A stretch of 38,250 nt of DNA, taken from positions 1 through 38,250 of the forward strand of contig CAUBTS010000009.1 of assembly GCA_958438955.1 (NCBI GenBank), in the 5' to 3' direction. Made by a program: the position numbers and the translations under genes. The notes under the pieces were generated by a model, which was not told where the DNA came from, did not search any database, and worked only from the letters and a program-made list of their open reading frames with translations. Shown piece by piece: positions 7,952 to 14,804 of this stretch (position 1 is its first letter; each line of letters begins with the position of its first letter). The DNA is from an uncultured Collinsella sp. GTDB lineage: Bacteria; Actinomycetota; Coriobacteriia; Coriobacteriales; Coriobacteriaceae.

Positions 7952-8017
7952 CCGTTCACCCCCTATAAAAAACCGTTCGGGGGCAAGGTGGAAGTATGAG
8001 CTGATTTTGGATATAAA
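7952..8017 (+). promoter_or_regulatory. arcA copy 2 promoter with CCGTTC tandem operator
   Basis: CCGTTCACC at 7952 and ACCGTTCGGGGGCAAGGTGGAA from 7972 form a direct repeat with a 21-bp period. A -10 TATAAA lies at 8012, 39 bp from the second CCGTTC, the same as in copy 1. No good -35 is present. The rest of the 573-base gap before this arcA is AT-rich. It shares patchy similarity with the copy 1 upstream region, for example ATGCAATT, AAAGTTTAG and TTTTAGGA followed by GCGTTTA. Confidence 0.6.
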
Positions 8018-8034
8018 TATGTCGTCAGCAATAA

Positions 8035-8082
8035 CGCCTCACACGGAGGGGCGCTAACGAATCGGCCCTGACAAGGGCCCGA
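8035..8082 (+). other. arcA copy 2 leader with two hairpins
   Basis: After the shared GTCAGCAA (8024) come CGCCTC (8035) pairing with GAGGGGCG (8046), and TCGGCCC (8062) pairing with GGGCCCGA (8075) around TGACAA. The stems sit where copy 1 has its stems, but with different bases and loop. Confidence 0.45.
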
Positions 8083-9342
8083 AAGAAAGGTAGGAGGCCA
8101 TGACGAAAGGTCTGCACGTGCCTTCCGAGATCGGCAAGCTCAGGAAGGTCTGCCTGCACCGTCCCGGCGACGAGCTCCTCAACCTGCCGCCCGACGAGCT
8201 CGAGCGACTCCTGTTCGACGACGTCCCGTTCCTGGAGGTCGCGCAGCAGGAGCACGACACCTTCGCCCAGATCCTGAGGGACCAGGGCGTGGAGGTCCTC
8301 TATCTCGAGAACCTCGTCGCCGAGGTGTTCGACCAGGTCCCCGGCGCCCGCGCCGAGTTCACCGACCAGTACATCGCCGAGGCCGGCATCCGCGGCCAGC
8401 ACATGCCGCAGATCGTCCGCGAGAAGCTGGACTCCATCGAGGACAACCTCGAGTTCGTCAAGAAGACCATGGCCGGCATGACCAAGTCCGAGATCGACAT
8501 GCCCCTCACGGCGTCCACGACCCTCGACTCCCTGGTCAACTCCGAGTCCGAGTCCGACCTGATCATCGACCCGATGCCCAACCTCTACTTCACCCGCGAC
8601 CCGTTCGCGGTCATCGGCGAGGGCGTCAACCTCAACCGCATGTACTCGGTCACCCGCAACCGCGAGACCCTGTACGGCAAGTACATCTTCAAGTACCACC
8701 CCGACTACAAGGACGTCTCGCTGTACTTCCGCCGCGACTGCCAGTTCCACACCGAGGGCGGCGACGTGCTGAACATCAACGAGAAGACCCTCGCCGTCGG
8801 CATCTCCCAGCGCACCCAGGCCGCCGCGATCGACGTCATGGCCCAGAACATCTTCTGGAACTCCGACTCCAAGGTCGAGCGCATCCTGGCCTTCGACATC
8901 CCGGTCTCGCGCGCCTTCATGCACCTCGACACGGTCTTCACCCAGATCGACGTCGATAAGTTCACGATCCACCCCGCCATCATGGGCACCCTGCGCGTCT
9001 ACGAGCTGACCGCCGGCAAGAACCCGGGCGACGTGAACATCCGCCTGATCGAGGACACCCTCGAGCACGTCCTGGAGGACGCCACCGGCGTCGACCAGGT
9101 CAAGCTGATCCCCTGCGGCGGCGGCGACCCGATCGCGGCCTCCCGCGAGCAGTGGAACGACGGCTCCAACACCCTGTGCGTCGAGCCCGGCAAGATCTGC
9201 GTCTACGCCCGCAACACCGTCACCAACGACGTGCTGTACAAGGAGGGCCTGGACCTTCTCGTCGTGCCCTCCGCCGAGCTCTCCCGCGGCCGCGGCGGCC
9301 CGCGCTGCATGAGCATGCCCTTCTGGCGCGAGGACCTCTAAG
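8076..9342 (+). repeat. Perfect 1,267-bp direct repeat, copy 2 (contains arcA)
   Basis: Second member of the repeat pair with 4987-6253, in the same orientation and offset by 3,089 bp. Recombination between the two would delete or duplicate the aminotransferase gene and one arcA. Confidence 0.93.
8100..9341 (+). CDS. arcA: Arginine deiminase, copy 2
   Basis: The 413-residue protein is identical to copy 1, with every catalytic motif present (FTRDPF, FHTEGGD, Cys403 in GGPRCMSMPF), so both copies should be active arginine deiminases. It is followed directly by arcB, so this copy is the one in the standard arcAB arrangement. Start and ribosome site (GGTAGGAGG) are the same as in copy 1. The extreme C/G-ending codon bias is shared and contrasts with arcB, which uses more T-ending codons. 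Confidence 0.97.
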   Translation: MTKGLHVPSEIGKLRKVCLHRPGDELLNLPPDELERLLFDDVPFLEVAQQEHDTFAQILRDQGVEVLYLENLVAEVFDQVPGARAEFTDQYIAEAGIRGQHMPQIVREKLDSIEDNLEFVKKTMAGMTKSEIDMPLTASTTLDSLVNSESESDLIIDPMPNLYFTRDPFAVIGEGVNLNRMYSVTRNRETLYGKYIFKYHPDYKDVSLYFRRDCQFHTEGGDVLNINEKTLAVGISQRTQAAAIDVMAQNIFWNSDSKVERILAFDIPVSRAFMHLDTVFTQIDVDKFTIHPAIMGTLRVYELTAGKNPGDVNIRLIEDTLEHVLEDATGVDQVKLIPCGGGDPIAASREQWNDGSNTLCVEPGKICVYARNTVTNDVLYKEGLDLLVVPSAELSRGRGGPRCMSMPFWREDL

Positions 9343-9353
9343 TCTTTCCGTTT

Positions 9354-9401
9354 CCGGTGCGGTCCCCCTACAACCGCACCGGCTTCGCCCGTTAAACGGG
9401 C
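9354..9401 (+). other. Two intercistronic hairpins between arcA and arcB
   Basis: CCGGTGCGGT (9354) pairs with ACCGCACCGG (9373), and GCCCGTT (9387) pairs with AACGGGC (9395). Neither is followed by a T run. They look more like mRNA processing or stabilising stems, giving different arcA and arcB levels, than terminators. Confidence 0.55.
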
Positions 9402-9446
9402 AACACTAATACTTACGTAATTCATTTCTTCGAAAGGAATCGAACC

Positions 9447-10442
9447 ATGGGTGTTAACCTCTCCGGCCGTAGCTTCCTCAAGCTTCTCGACCTCACCACC
9501 GAGGAGATCGAGTACCTGCTCAAGCTCTCCAAGAACTTCAAGGATATGAAGCGCGCTGGCGTTCCGCACCGCTATCTCGAGGGCAAGAATATCGTTCTGC
9601 TCTTCCAGAAGACCTCCACTCGTACCCGCTGCGCCTTCGAGGTCGGCGGCATGGATCTGGGCATGGGCGTCACCTACCTCGATCCGGGTTCGTCGCAGAT
9701 GGGCAAGAAGGAGTCCATCGAGGACACCGCCCGCGTTCTCGGCCGCATGTATGACGGCATCGAGTTCCGTGGCTTTGCCCAGGACGACGTCGAGGAGCTT
9801 GCTGCTAAGTCCGGCGTGCCCGTGTGGAACGGCCTGACCACTGAGTGGCATCCCACCCAGATGCTCGCCGATATCCTGACCGTCCAGGAGAACTTCAACT
9901 ACGACATCAAGGGCAAGACCCTCGTCTTCATGGGCGACTGCAAGAACAACGTCGCTCGCTCCCTCATGGTCGTCTGCTCCAAGCTCGGCATGAACTTCGT
10001 GGCCTGCGGCCCCGAGGAGTGCATGCCCGCCGACGACGTCATCGAGGCCTGCAAGCCCATCGCCGAGGCCAACGGTTGCACCATCAAGCTGACCACCGAC
10101 GTCAAGGACGGCGTCACCGGTGCCGACGTTATCTACACCGACGTGTGGGTCTCCATGGGCGAGCCCGACGAGGTCTGGGCCGAGCGTATCGCTCAGCTCA
10201 CCCCGTATCGTGTTACCTCCGAGGTCATGGCTATGGCCAACCCGGGCGCCATCTTCCTGCACTGCCTGCCCAGCTTCCACGACACCAACACCACCATTGG
10301 CGCCGAGAAGTGCGAGCAGTTCGGCATCACCGAGCAGGAGGTCACCGACGAGGTCTTCGAGAGCCCCGCTTCCAAGGTCTTCGACGAGGCCGAGAACCGC
10401 ATGCACACCATCAAGGCTGTCATGTACGCCACGCTCAAGTAA
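9447..10442 (+). CDS. arcB: Ornithine carbamoyltransferase (catabolic)
   Basis: The 331-residue enzyme converts citrulline and phosphate to ornithine and carbamoyl phosphate in the ADI pathway. The carbamoyl-phosphate loop STRTR is at residues 57-61. HPTQ is near residue 135. The ornithine-side motif HCLPSFHD lies in the C-terminal domain. The length is normal. Its place directly after arcA argues for a catabolic role rather than arginine biosynthesis. The start follows GAAAGGA with good spacing. No carbamate kinase gene follows, so the carbamoyl phosphate must be used by an enzyme encoded elsewhere. Confidence 0.96.
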   Translation: MGVNLSGRSFLKLLDLTTEEIEYLLKLSKNFKDMKRAGVPHRYLEGKNIVLLFQKTSTRTRCAFEVGGMDLGMGVTYLDPGSSQMGKKESIEDTARVLGRMYDGIEFRGFAQDDVEELAAKSGVPVWNGLTTEWHPTQMLADILTVQENFNYDIKGKTLVFMGDCKNNVARSLMVVCSKLGMNFVACGPEECMPADDVIEACKPIAEANGCTIKLTTDVKDGVTGADVIYTDVWVSMGEPDEVWAERIAQLTPYRVTSEVMAMANPGAIFLHCLPSFHDTNTTIGAEKCEQFGITEQEVTDEVFESPASKVFDEAENRMHTIKAVMYATLK

Positions 10443-10458
10443 GAGCATCTAGCATCTC

Positions 10459-10497
10459 GCTCGGGGTGTCTTGCTGCACACCCCGAGCGGCTTTGTC
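10459..10497 (+). terminator. Hairpin terminator or attenuator after arcB
   Basis: Arms of 12 bases, CGCTCGGGGTGT (10459) and ACACCCCGAGCG (10479), surround an 8-base loop. Only GCTTTGT follows, so read-through into the transporter gene is likely. Confidence 0.7.
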
Positions 10498-10589
10498 TGG
10501 TAAATATCTCGCACCAGGCGGCAGGCACGGCACGGAAGAGCCGCTTCGGGCGAGATCAGTAAATGATTTATGAAGGGGGGATGAGAACT

Positions 10590-12068
10590 ATGACTGAGAC
10601 CGCTAAGAAAAAGCGCGGTATGCCTTCATCGTTCACCATTCTTCTTGCTCTGCTGGCAATTGTCGCAGTGATTACCGTTATCGTCTCCGGCACGTCCGGT
10701 GGCGCGGTTACTGCCGCCCGTCTGAGCGATTTCTGCACCGCCCCGATTAAGGGCTTCGCTGACGCTCTGCCCGTCTGCCTCTTCGTTATGATCCTGGGCG
10801 GCTTCCTCGGCATGATGACCGAGACCGGCGCCCTGGACAACGGCATCGCCGTCCTGGTGCAGAAGCTTAAGGGTAATGAGATCATGCTCATTCCCGTGCT
10901 GATGCTCATCTTCTCCCTCGGTGGTACCACCTATGGTATGTGCGAGGAGACCGTTCCCTTCTACGCCTTGCTTGCCGCTACCATGATGGCCGCTGGCTTC
11001 GACCCGATGGTCGGTGCCGCCACCGTCCTGCTCGGCGCTGGCTGCGGCTGCCTGGGCTCCACGGTTAACCCGTTCGCCGTCGGCGCTGCCGTCGACGCTC
11101 TGACCGGCGTTGGCATTGAGGTCAACCAGTCCATCATCATCGGCCTCGGTGCCGTCCTGTGGATTGTTACCACTGCTATGTCCATCTTCTTCGTCATGAG
11201 CTATGCCAAGAAGGTCAAGGCTGACAAGGGTTCCACCATCCTGTCGATGCAGGAGCTCAAGGACGCCGAAGAGGCTCACGGCAAGGCTGCTTCCGAGGTT
11301 CACAATGAAGTCAAGCTCACCGGTCGTCAGAAGGGTGTTCTGATCGCCTTTGCCTTCACCTTCGTCGTCATGATCGTCGGCTTCATCCCGCTGGCCGACC
11401 TCAACGAGGGCGTCGCCAACTTCTTTGACGCTGGCGCTGTCTACGATGCCGACGGTAACGCCGTCGTCCAGGGCTGGTCTGCCCTGATCACCGGCCTGCC
11501 CATTGGCCAGTGGTACTTCGACGAGGCTTCCACCTGGTTCTTCCTCATGGCTGTCCTGATCGGTATCATCGGTGGCCTGTCCGAGAAGCAGATCGTTAAC
11601 ACCTTTATCACCGGCGCTGCCGACATGATGTCCGTTGTTCTCGTCATCGCCCTCGCTCGTGGTATCTCCGTCCTCATGGCTAACACCGGCCTCGACGTCT
11701 ACGTCCTCGACGCTGCCGCCAATGCCCTGGCTGGCCTGTCCGGTGTGATCTTCGCTCCCATGAGCTTCCTGGTCTACTTCGGCCTGTCCTTCCTGATCCC
11801 CTCGACCTCCGGTATGGCCACCGTCTCCATGCCCATCATGGGACCGCTGGCTGTTAAGCTCGGCTTCTCGCCCGAGGTCATGGTCATGATCTTCTCCGCC
11901 GCCATCGGTGTCGTGAACCTGTTCACCCCGACCTCCGGCGCCATCATGGGCGGTCTCGCCCTGGCCAAGATCGAGTGGACGACCTGGCTCAAGTTTGCCC
12001 TTAAGCTCATCGTCGCGCTCTCCGTCGTCTGCGCCATCATCCTGACCGTCGCCTGCGTGTTGCTCTGA
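10590..12068 (+). CDS. arcD: YfcC-family transporter, probable arginine/ornithine exchanger
   Basis: A 492-residue polytopic membrane protein with about 12 hydrophobic segments. It belongs to the YfcC (C4-dicarboxylate/DcuC-like) family: N-terminal KKKRGMPSSFTILLALLAIV, then LGGTTYGMCEETVPFYALL, FLIPSTSGMATVSMPIMGP and NLFTPTSGAIMGGLALAKI. Several ADI clusters of Gram-positive bacteria carry a YfcC-type protein in the arcD position, so arginine/ornithine exchange is the likely role. This is an inference from context, and the canonical APC-type ArcD is a different family. The ATG at 10590 was chosen because AAGGGGGG lies 9 bases upstream. The ATG at 10581 abuts the ribosome site, and one at 10563 has none. 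Confidence 0.87.
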   Translation: MTETAKKKRGMPSSFTILLALLAIVAVITVIVSGTSGGAVTAARLSDFCTAPIKGFADALPVCLFVMILGGFLGMMTETGALDNGIAVLVQKLKGNEIMLIPVLMLIFSLGGTTYGMCEETVPFYALLAATMMAAGFDPMVGAATVLLGAGCGCLGSTVNPFAVGAAVDALTGVGIEVNQSIIIGLGAVLWIVTTAMSIFFVMSYAKKVKADKGSTILSMQELKDAEEAHGKAASEVHNEVKLTGRQKGVLIAFAFTFVVMIVGFIPLADLNEGVANFFDAGAVYDADGNAVVQGWSALITGLPIGQWYFDEASTWFFLMAVLIGIIGGLSEKQIVNTFITGAADMMSVVLVIALARGISVLMANTGLDVYVLDAAANALAGLSGVIFAPMSFLVYFGLSFLIPSTSGMATVSMPIMGPLAVKLGFSPEVMVMIFSAAIGVVNLFTPTSGAIMGGLALAKIEWTTWLKFALKLIVALSVVCAIILTVACVLL

Positions 12069-12069
12069 G

Positions 12070-12236
12070 TACCCAACGGGTACCCCACGGAAACCTTGAC
12101 GATCCTGTAAAGGATCACCTGGTCATCGTCTGTCCGGTGGGGTAAACCCACCGGTAGACTCCTACCTTTAGCCCCCTTCCGTTCCGTGCGCGGGAGGGGG
12201 CGCTCTTGTGTTCCGGCGTTTTACCAAACGCCGGAA
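12070..12236 (+). other. Run of five hairpins after the transporter gene
   Basis: Successive perfect or near-perfect stems are: GTACCC/GGGTAC (12070-12084); GATCCT/AGGATC (12102-12117, loop GTAA); CCGGTGGG/CCCACCGG (12134-12154); GCCCCCTTCC/GGGAGGGGGC (12171-12201, one G-T pair); and TTCCGGCGTTT/AAACGCCGGAA (12211-12236, loop TACC). None has a strong T run. At least one probably ends the arc transcript. Together they could form a structured 3' region or a small RNA. Confidence 0.6.
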
Positions 12237-12250
12237 CCACTCGACGCTGC

Positions 12251-12348
12251 AAGCCCGCCAGAGCGGCAATCTGACGTTCAATCGTCGGGCATGGCCAAAA
12301 GGCCTATGCCCTCCTCTTTCACGTCACCTTGCTCGCTCTGGCGGGCTT
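12251..12348 (+). repeat. 98-nt rod of nested inverted repeats, function unknown
   Basis: Three concentric pairs are seen. The outer arms AAGCCCGCCAGAGCG (12251-12265) match 12334-12348 over 15 bases, extended by GCAA/TTGC. The middle pair is TGACGT (12272) with ACGTCA (12321). The inner pair is GGGCAT-GGCC (12287) with GGCC-T-ATGCCC (12301) around AAAA. The whole segment could fold into a single long hairpin. It could be a structured RNA, a processing site or a small palindromic mobile element. Confidence 0.6.
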
Positions 12349-12504
12349 TCGCTGACTTTTGCTCCACCTGCGGCGCTGCCATTGTTGGTGCTGAGTGCCT
12401 TGTTTCCCGTCCCAAATGATCTACCCCGGGTCCCCGGTGGTTGCGGTGGGCGTGTTTGGTTGGTGCCTGTTGATGGTCTGGGTATCGGGGAGGGTCTGCT
12501 CCGT

Positions 12505-12510
12505 TATAAT
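12505..12510 (+). promoter_or_regulatory. Candidate -10 box before the DUF1846 gene
   Basis: A consensus TATAAT stands 39 bases before the ATG at 12550. No convincing -35 was found at the usual distance. The rest of the gap (12349-12504) holds no gene I can support. Confidence 0.4.
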
Positions 12511-12549
12511 CGCCTAGAACATTAAATGGAAACGGGACGGGAGCCATAT

Positions 12550-14031
12550 ATGCGCCAGGGTTTCGACAACGCGAAGTATATCGAGCTGCAGGCTGCTCAC
12601 ATTAAGGAGCGCATCTCGCAGTTTGGTGGCAAGCTCTATTTGGAGTTTGGCGGTAAGCTGTTCGATGACTATCATGCGAGCCGAGTGCTGCCGGGTTTTG
12701 AACCGGACAGCAAGTTCCGCATGCTCAAGAGCATCGCCGACGATGTCGAGGTTATCATCGCGATCAACGCGAACCACATCGAGAAAAACAAGGCTCGTGG
12801 TGACCTCGGTATTACCTATGACGAGGATGTGCTGCGCCTGGTCGACCTGTTCCGCGGCAACGGCTTTGCCGTCGCGGCTGTGGTCATCACCCAGTATGCC
12901 GGCCAGCCCGCTGCCGATGTGTTCCGCAACCGCCTGAACGCGCTCGGTATTCCCGCCAAGCTGCACTATCCCATCGAGGGGTATCCGCACGATGTCGATC
13001 TGATCGTGTCCGACGATGGCTACGGCAAGAACGAGTTTGTCGAGACCACCCGACCGCTCGTCGTGGTCACTGCCCCCGGTCCGGGCTCGGGCAAGCTTGC
13101 CACCTGCCTGTCTCAGCTCTATCACGAGCACAAGCATGGCACGGCCGCCGGCTATGCCAAGTTCGAGACCTTCCCGGTCTGGAACCTTCCCCTCACGCAT
13201 CCGGTCAATATTGCCTACGAGGCCGCCACGGCTGACCTCGACGACGCCAATATCATCGATTCGTTCCACCTTGAGGCCTACAACAAGACCACGGTCAACT
13301 ACAATCGCGACGTCGAGGCCTTCCCGGTAGTCCGTGCCCTGATGGAAAAGATCCTGGGCAAGAGCCCCTACCAGAGCCCTACGGACATGGGCGTCAATAT
13401 GGTCGGCTTTGCCATCACCGATGACGATGCCTGCCGCGACGCTTCCAAGATGGAGATCGTCCGCCGCTACTTTACCGCGGTCGAAAATGTGCGCCGTACC
13501 GGCGTGGGCGATGAGCAAGTCGACCGTCTCAAGATTATTATGAAGAAAGCCGGCATCGATAAGAACTACTCACCGGCGCGCTCGGCGGCCCTCACCAGGG
13601 AGCAGCTGACGGGTGGTCCCGTGGGTGCCATGGTCATGCCCGATGGCTCCGTGGTGACCGGCAAGACTTCCACGCGCCTGGGCGCCGCGAGCTCGCTCAT
13701 CATGAATGCACTTAAGCATGTCTCGGGCGTCGACCTTGAGCTCGAGGTCATTAGCGATGAAGCGATCGAGCCCATCAGCAAGCTCAAGACGCATTTCCTG
13801 GGCAGCAAAAACCCGCGCCTCCACACCGACGAGACGCTTATGGCGCTGTCGATCACCTCGGCCACGAGTGAGACGGCCGCTCGCGTCCTTTCGGGCCTGG
13901 AGCAGCTGCGCGGTTGCGATGCCTTTTTTAGCGTGATTATCTCGCCGACGGACGAGACGGTACTGCGCAAACTGGGTATCAACGTGTGCTGCGAGCCCAA
14001 GTTTGAGCGCCGCGGTTTCTTCCATCGCTAA
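12550..14031 (+). CDS. DUF1846 domain-containing protein
   Basis: A 493-residue soluble protein recognised as a member of the DUF1846 family, which usually has about 490-500 residues. It begins MRQGFDNAKYIELQAAHI, followed by RISQFGGKLYLEFGGKLFDD. A glycine-rich loop in VVTAPGPGSGKLATCLSQLY, near residue 185, looks like a nucleotide- or phosphate-binding loop. The biochemical function of the family is not established to my knowledge. The ATG at 12550 has GGGAG about 8 bases upstream; the in-frame ATG at 12526 has no ribosome site. A good terminator follows, so it is probably transcribed alone. Confidence 0.85.
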   Translation: MRQGFDNAKYIELQAAHIKERISQFGGKLYLEFGGKLFDDYHASRVLPGFEPDSKFRMLKSIADDVEVIIAINANHIEKNKARGDLGITYDEDVLRLVDLFRGNGFAVAAVVITQYAGQPAADVFRNRLNALGIPAKLHYPIEGYPHDVDLIVSDDGYGKNEFVETTRPLVVVTAPGPGSGKLATCLSQLYHEHKHGTAAGYAKFETFPVWNLPLTHPVNIAYEAATADLDDANIIDSFHLEAYNKTTVNYNRDVEAFPVVRALMEKILGKSPYQSPTDMGVNMVGFAITDDDACRDASKMEIVRRYFTAVENVRRTGVGDEQVDRLKIIMKKAGIDKNYSPARSAALTREQLTGGPVGAMVMPDGSVVTGKTSTRLGAASSLIMNALKHVSGVDLELEVISDEAIEPISKLKTHFLGSKNPRLHTDETLMALSITSATSETAARVLSGLEQLRGCDAFFSVIISPTDETVLRKLGINVCCEPKFERRGFFHR

Positions 14032-14065
14032 GTTTGAAGCACCGCGGTAATTGCATTGCATTTTG

Positions 14066-14098
14066 GCCGTATCGGGTTAGCGCCCGGTACGGCTTTTT
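14066..14098 (+). terminator. Intrinsic terminator after the DUF1846 gene
   Basis: GCCGTATCGGG (14066) pairs with CCCGGTACGGC (14083) with one mismatch, followed by TTTTT at 14094-14098. Confidence 0.85.
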
Positions 14099-14287
14099 GA
14101 TCAATAAAGCGCCTATTTCGACGAAAAATAGCTGTTTACCTGCCTAGAAACAATTTGAGCGGTATACAATAACCGTAACTGTTTCATCCTTAGCGGGATG
14201 CCGCATGATGGATATTACCTGCCATCGTGAGGTGTGTCGGTCGCGCACGGCGCGTTAGATGCTCGTGCTCGGTTTGAGGAGGCTGCC

Positions 14288-14626
14288 ATGGCGGGCAAGG
14301 GTCGTGCGAGTGTCAACGATATGAAGCGTGTCGAGGTGCTGGTGTTGATGGAGATCGACCAGCAAACCGAAGACAATGGCGGGCCGTATGGTTTCTCGCG
14401 CAAAACGCTTGCCGAGCGCGTGGGGGTTTCGCCGTATCGTGCCCGCGCCGCAATCGATCGCTTGGATTCCGAAGGCATGATTGATGTCGTCTCGCGTTAT
14501 AGCGACGACGGCGGTCAGCTTGCAAATGGCATTTGCCTCACCGAACGTGGCGAGTGGTATCTTGAGGGCGTCCGTACCGGCATGCTCGTTCAAGAAATGC
14601 TTGAGGACGAGGTTGCTGATCGATAG
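14288..14626 (+). CDS. Small winged-helix/MarR-like DNA-binding protein
   Basis: A 112-residue protein. Residues about 35-65 (FSRKTLAERVGVSPYRARAAIDRLDSEGMI) read as a helix-turn-helix. They are followed by a likely beta wing (IDVVSRYSDDGGQLANGICLTERGEWYL). This is typical of MarR/PadR-like winged-helix proteins that respond to a ligand or form dimers, but I cannot assign a subfamily or a target. The ATG at 14288 follows GAGGAGG with good spacing; an in-frame start at 14234 lacks one. It is monocistronic, bounded by terminators on both sides. Confidence 0.7.
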   Translation: MAGKGRASVNDMKRVEVLVLMEIDQQTEDNGGPYGFSRKTLAERVGVSPYRARAAIDRLDSEGMIDVVSRYSDDGGQLANGICLTERGEWYLEGVRTGMLVQEMLEDEVADR

Positions 14627-14650
14627 CAGCATGTAACCCTTGCCATAGCG

Positions 14651-14683
14651 ACGCCGCCTGGGAAACCGGGCGGCGTTTTGTTT
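14651..14683 (+). terminator. Intrinsic terminator with GAAA tetraloop
   Basis: ACGCCGCCTGG (14651-14661) pairs with CCGGGCGGCGT (14666-14676), with one G-T pair, around a GAAA loop. TTTGTTT follows. Confidence 0.88.
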
Positions 14684-14717
14684 CAAGATTGAGAAATGCA
14701 ATCTCACGCGAGAAAAA

Positions 14718-14746
14718 TTGCGAACGGTCCGCGGCGCGAGTATTAC
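14718..14746 (+). promoter_or_regulatory. Candidate pyrG promoter
   Basis: TTGCGA (14718) and TATTAC (14741) are 17 bases apart, about 59 bases before the pyrG ATG. The leader holds a small CCGTA/TACGG stem (around 14756-14785). No run of pyrimidine-sensing G residues, as used in Firmicutes pyrG attenuation, was seen at the expected start. Confidence 0.45.
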
Positions 14747-14804
14747 AATGAAGACCCGTAAGATGTGGATAAACAACTTCTACGGGAAGCGCAGGTAACT
14801 CAAT

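Noticed and set aside
6253..8075. Composite transposon bounded by the two arcA repeats
   Set aside because: The repeats are metabolic genes without transposase or terminal inverted repeats, and no target duplication is seen.
8025..10448. Antisense open frame of about 807 codons across arcA copy 2 and arcB (and a 497-codon one over copy 1)
   Set aside because: It results from the strong C/G-ending codon bias of the sense genes. The translation is Val/Leu/Asp/Gly-rich with no recognisable domain and no ribosome site.
12178..12185. CCGTTCCG after the transporter gene as another CCGTTC operator
   Set aside because: Single copy inside a hairpin loop, with no 21-bp partner and no nearby promoter.
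12208..12525. Plus-strand frame of about 105 codons between the transporter and DUF1846 genes
   Set aside because: No ribosome site, runs through two hairpins and has no domain as a whole. Only its possible origin from a decayed YfcC gene is kept, as a finding.
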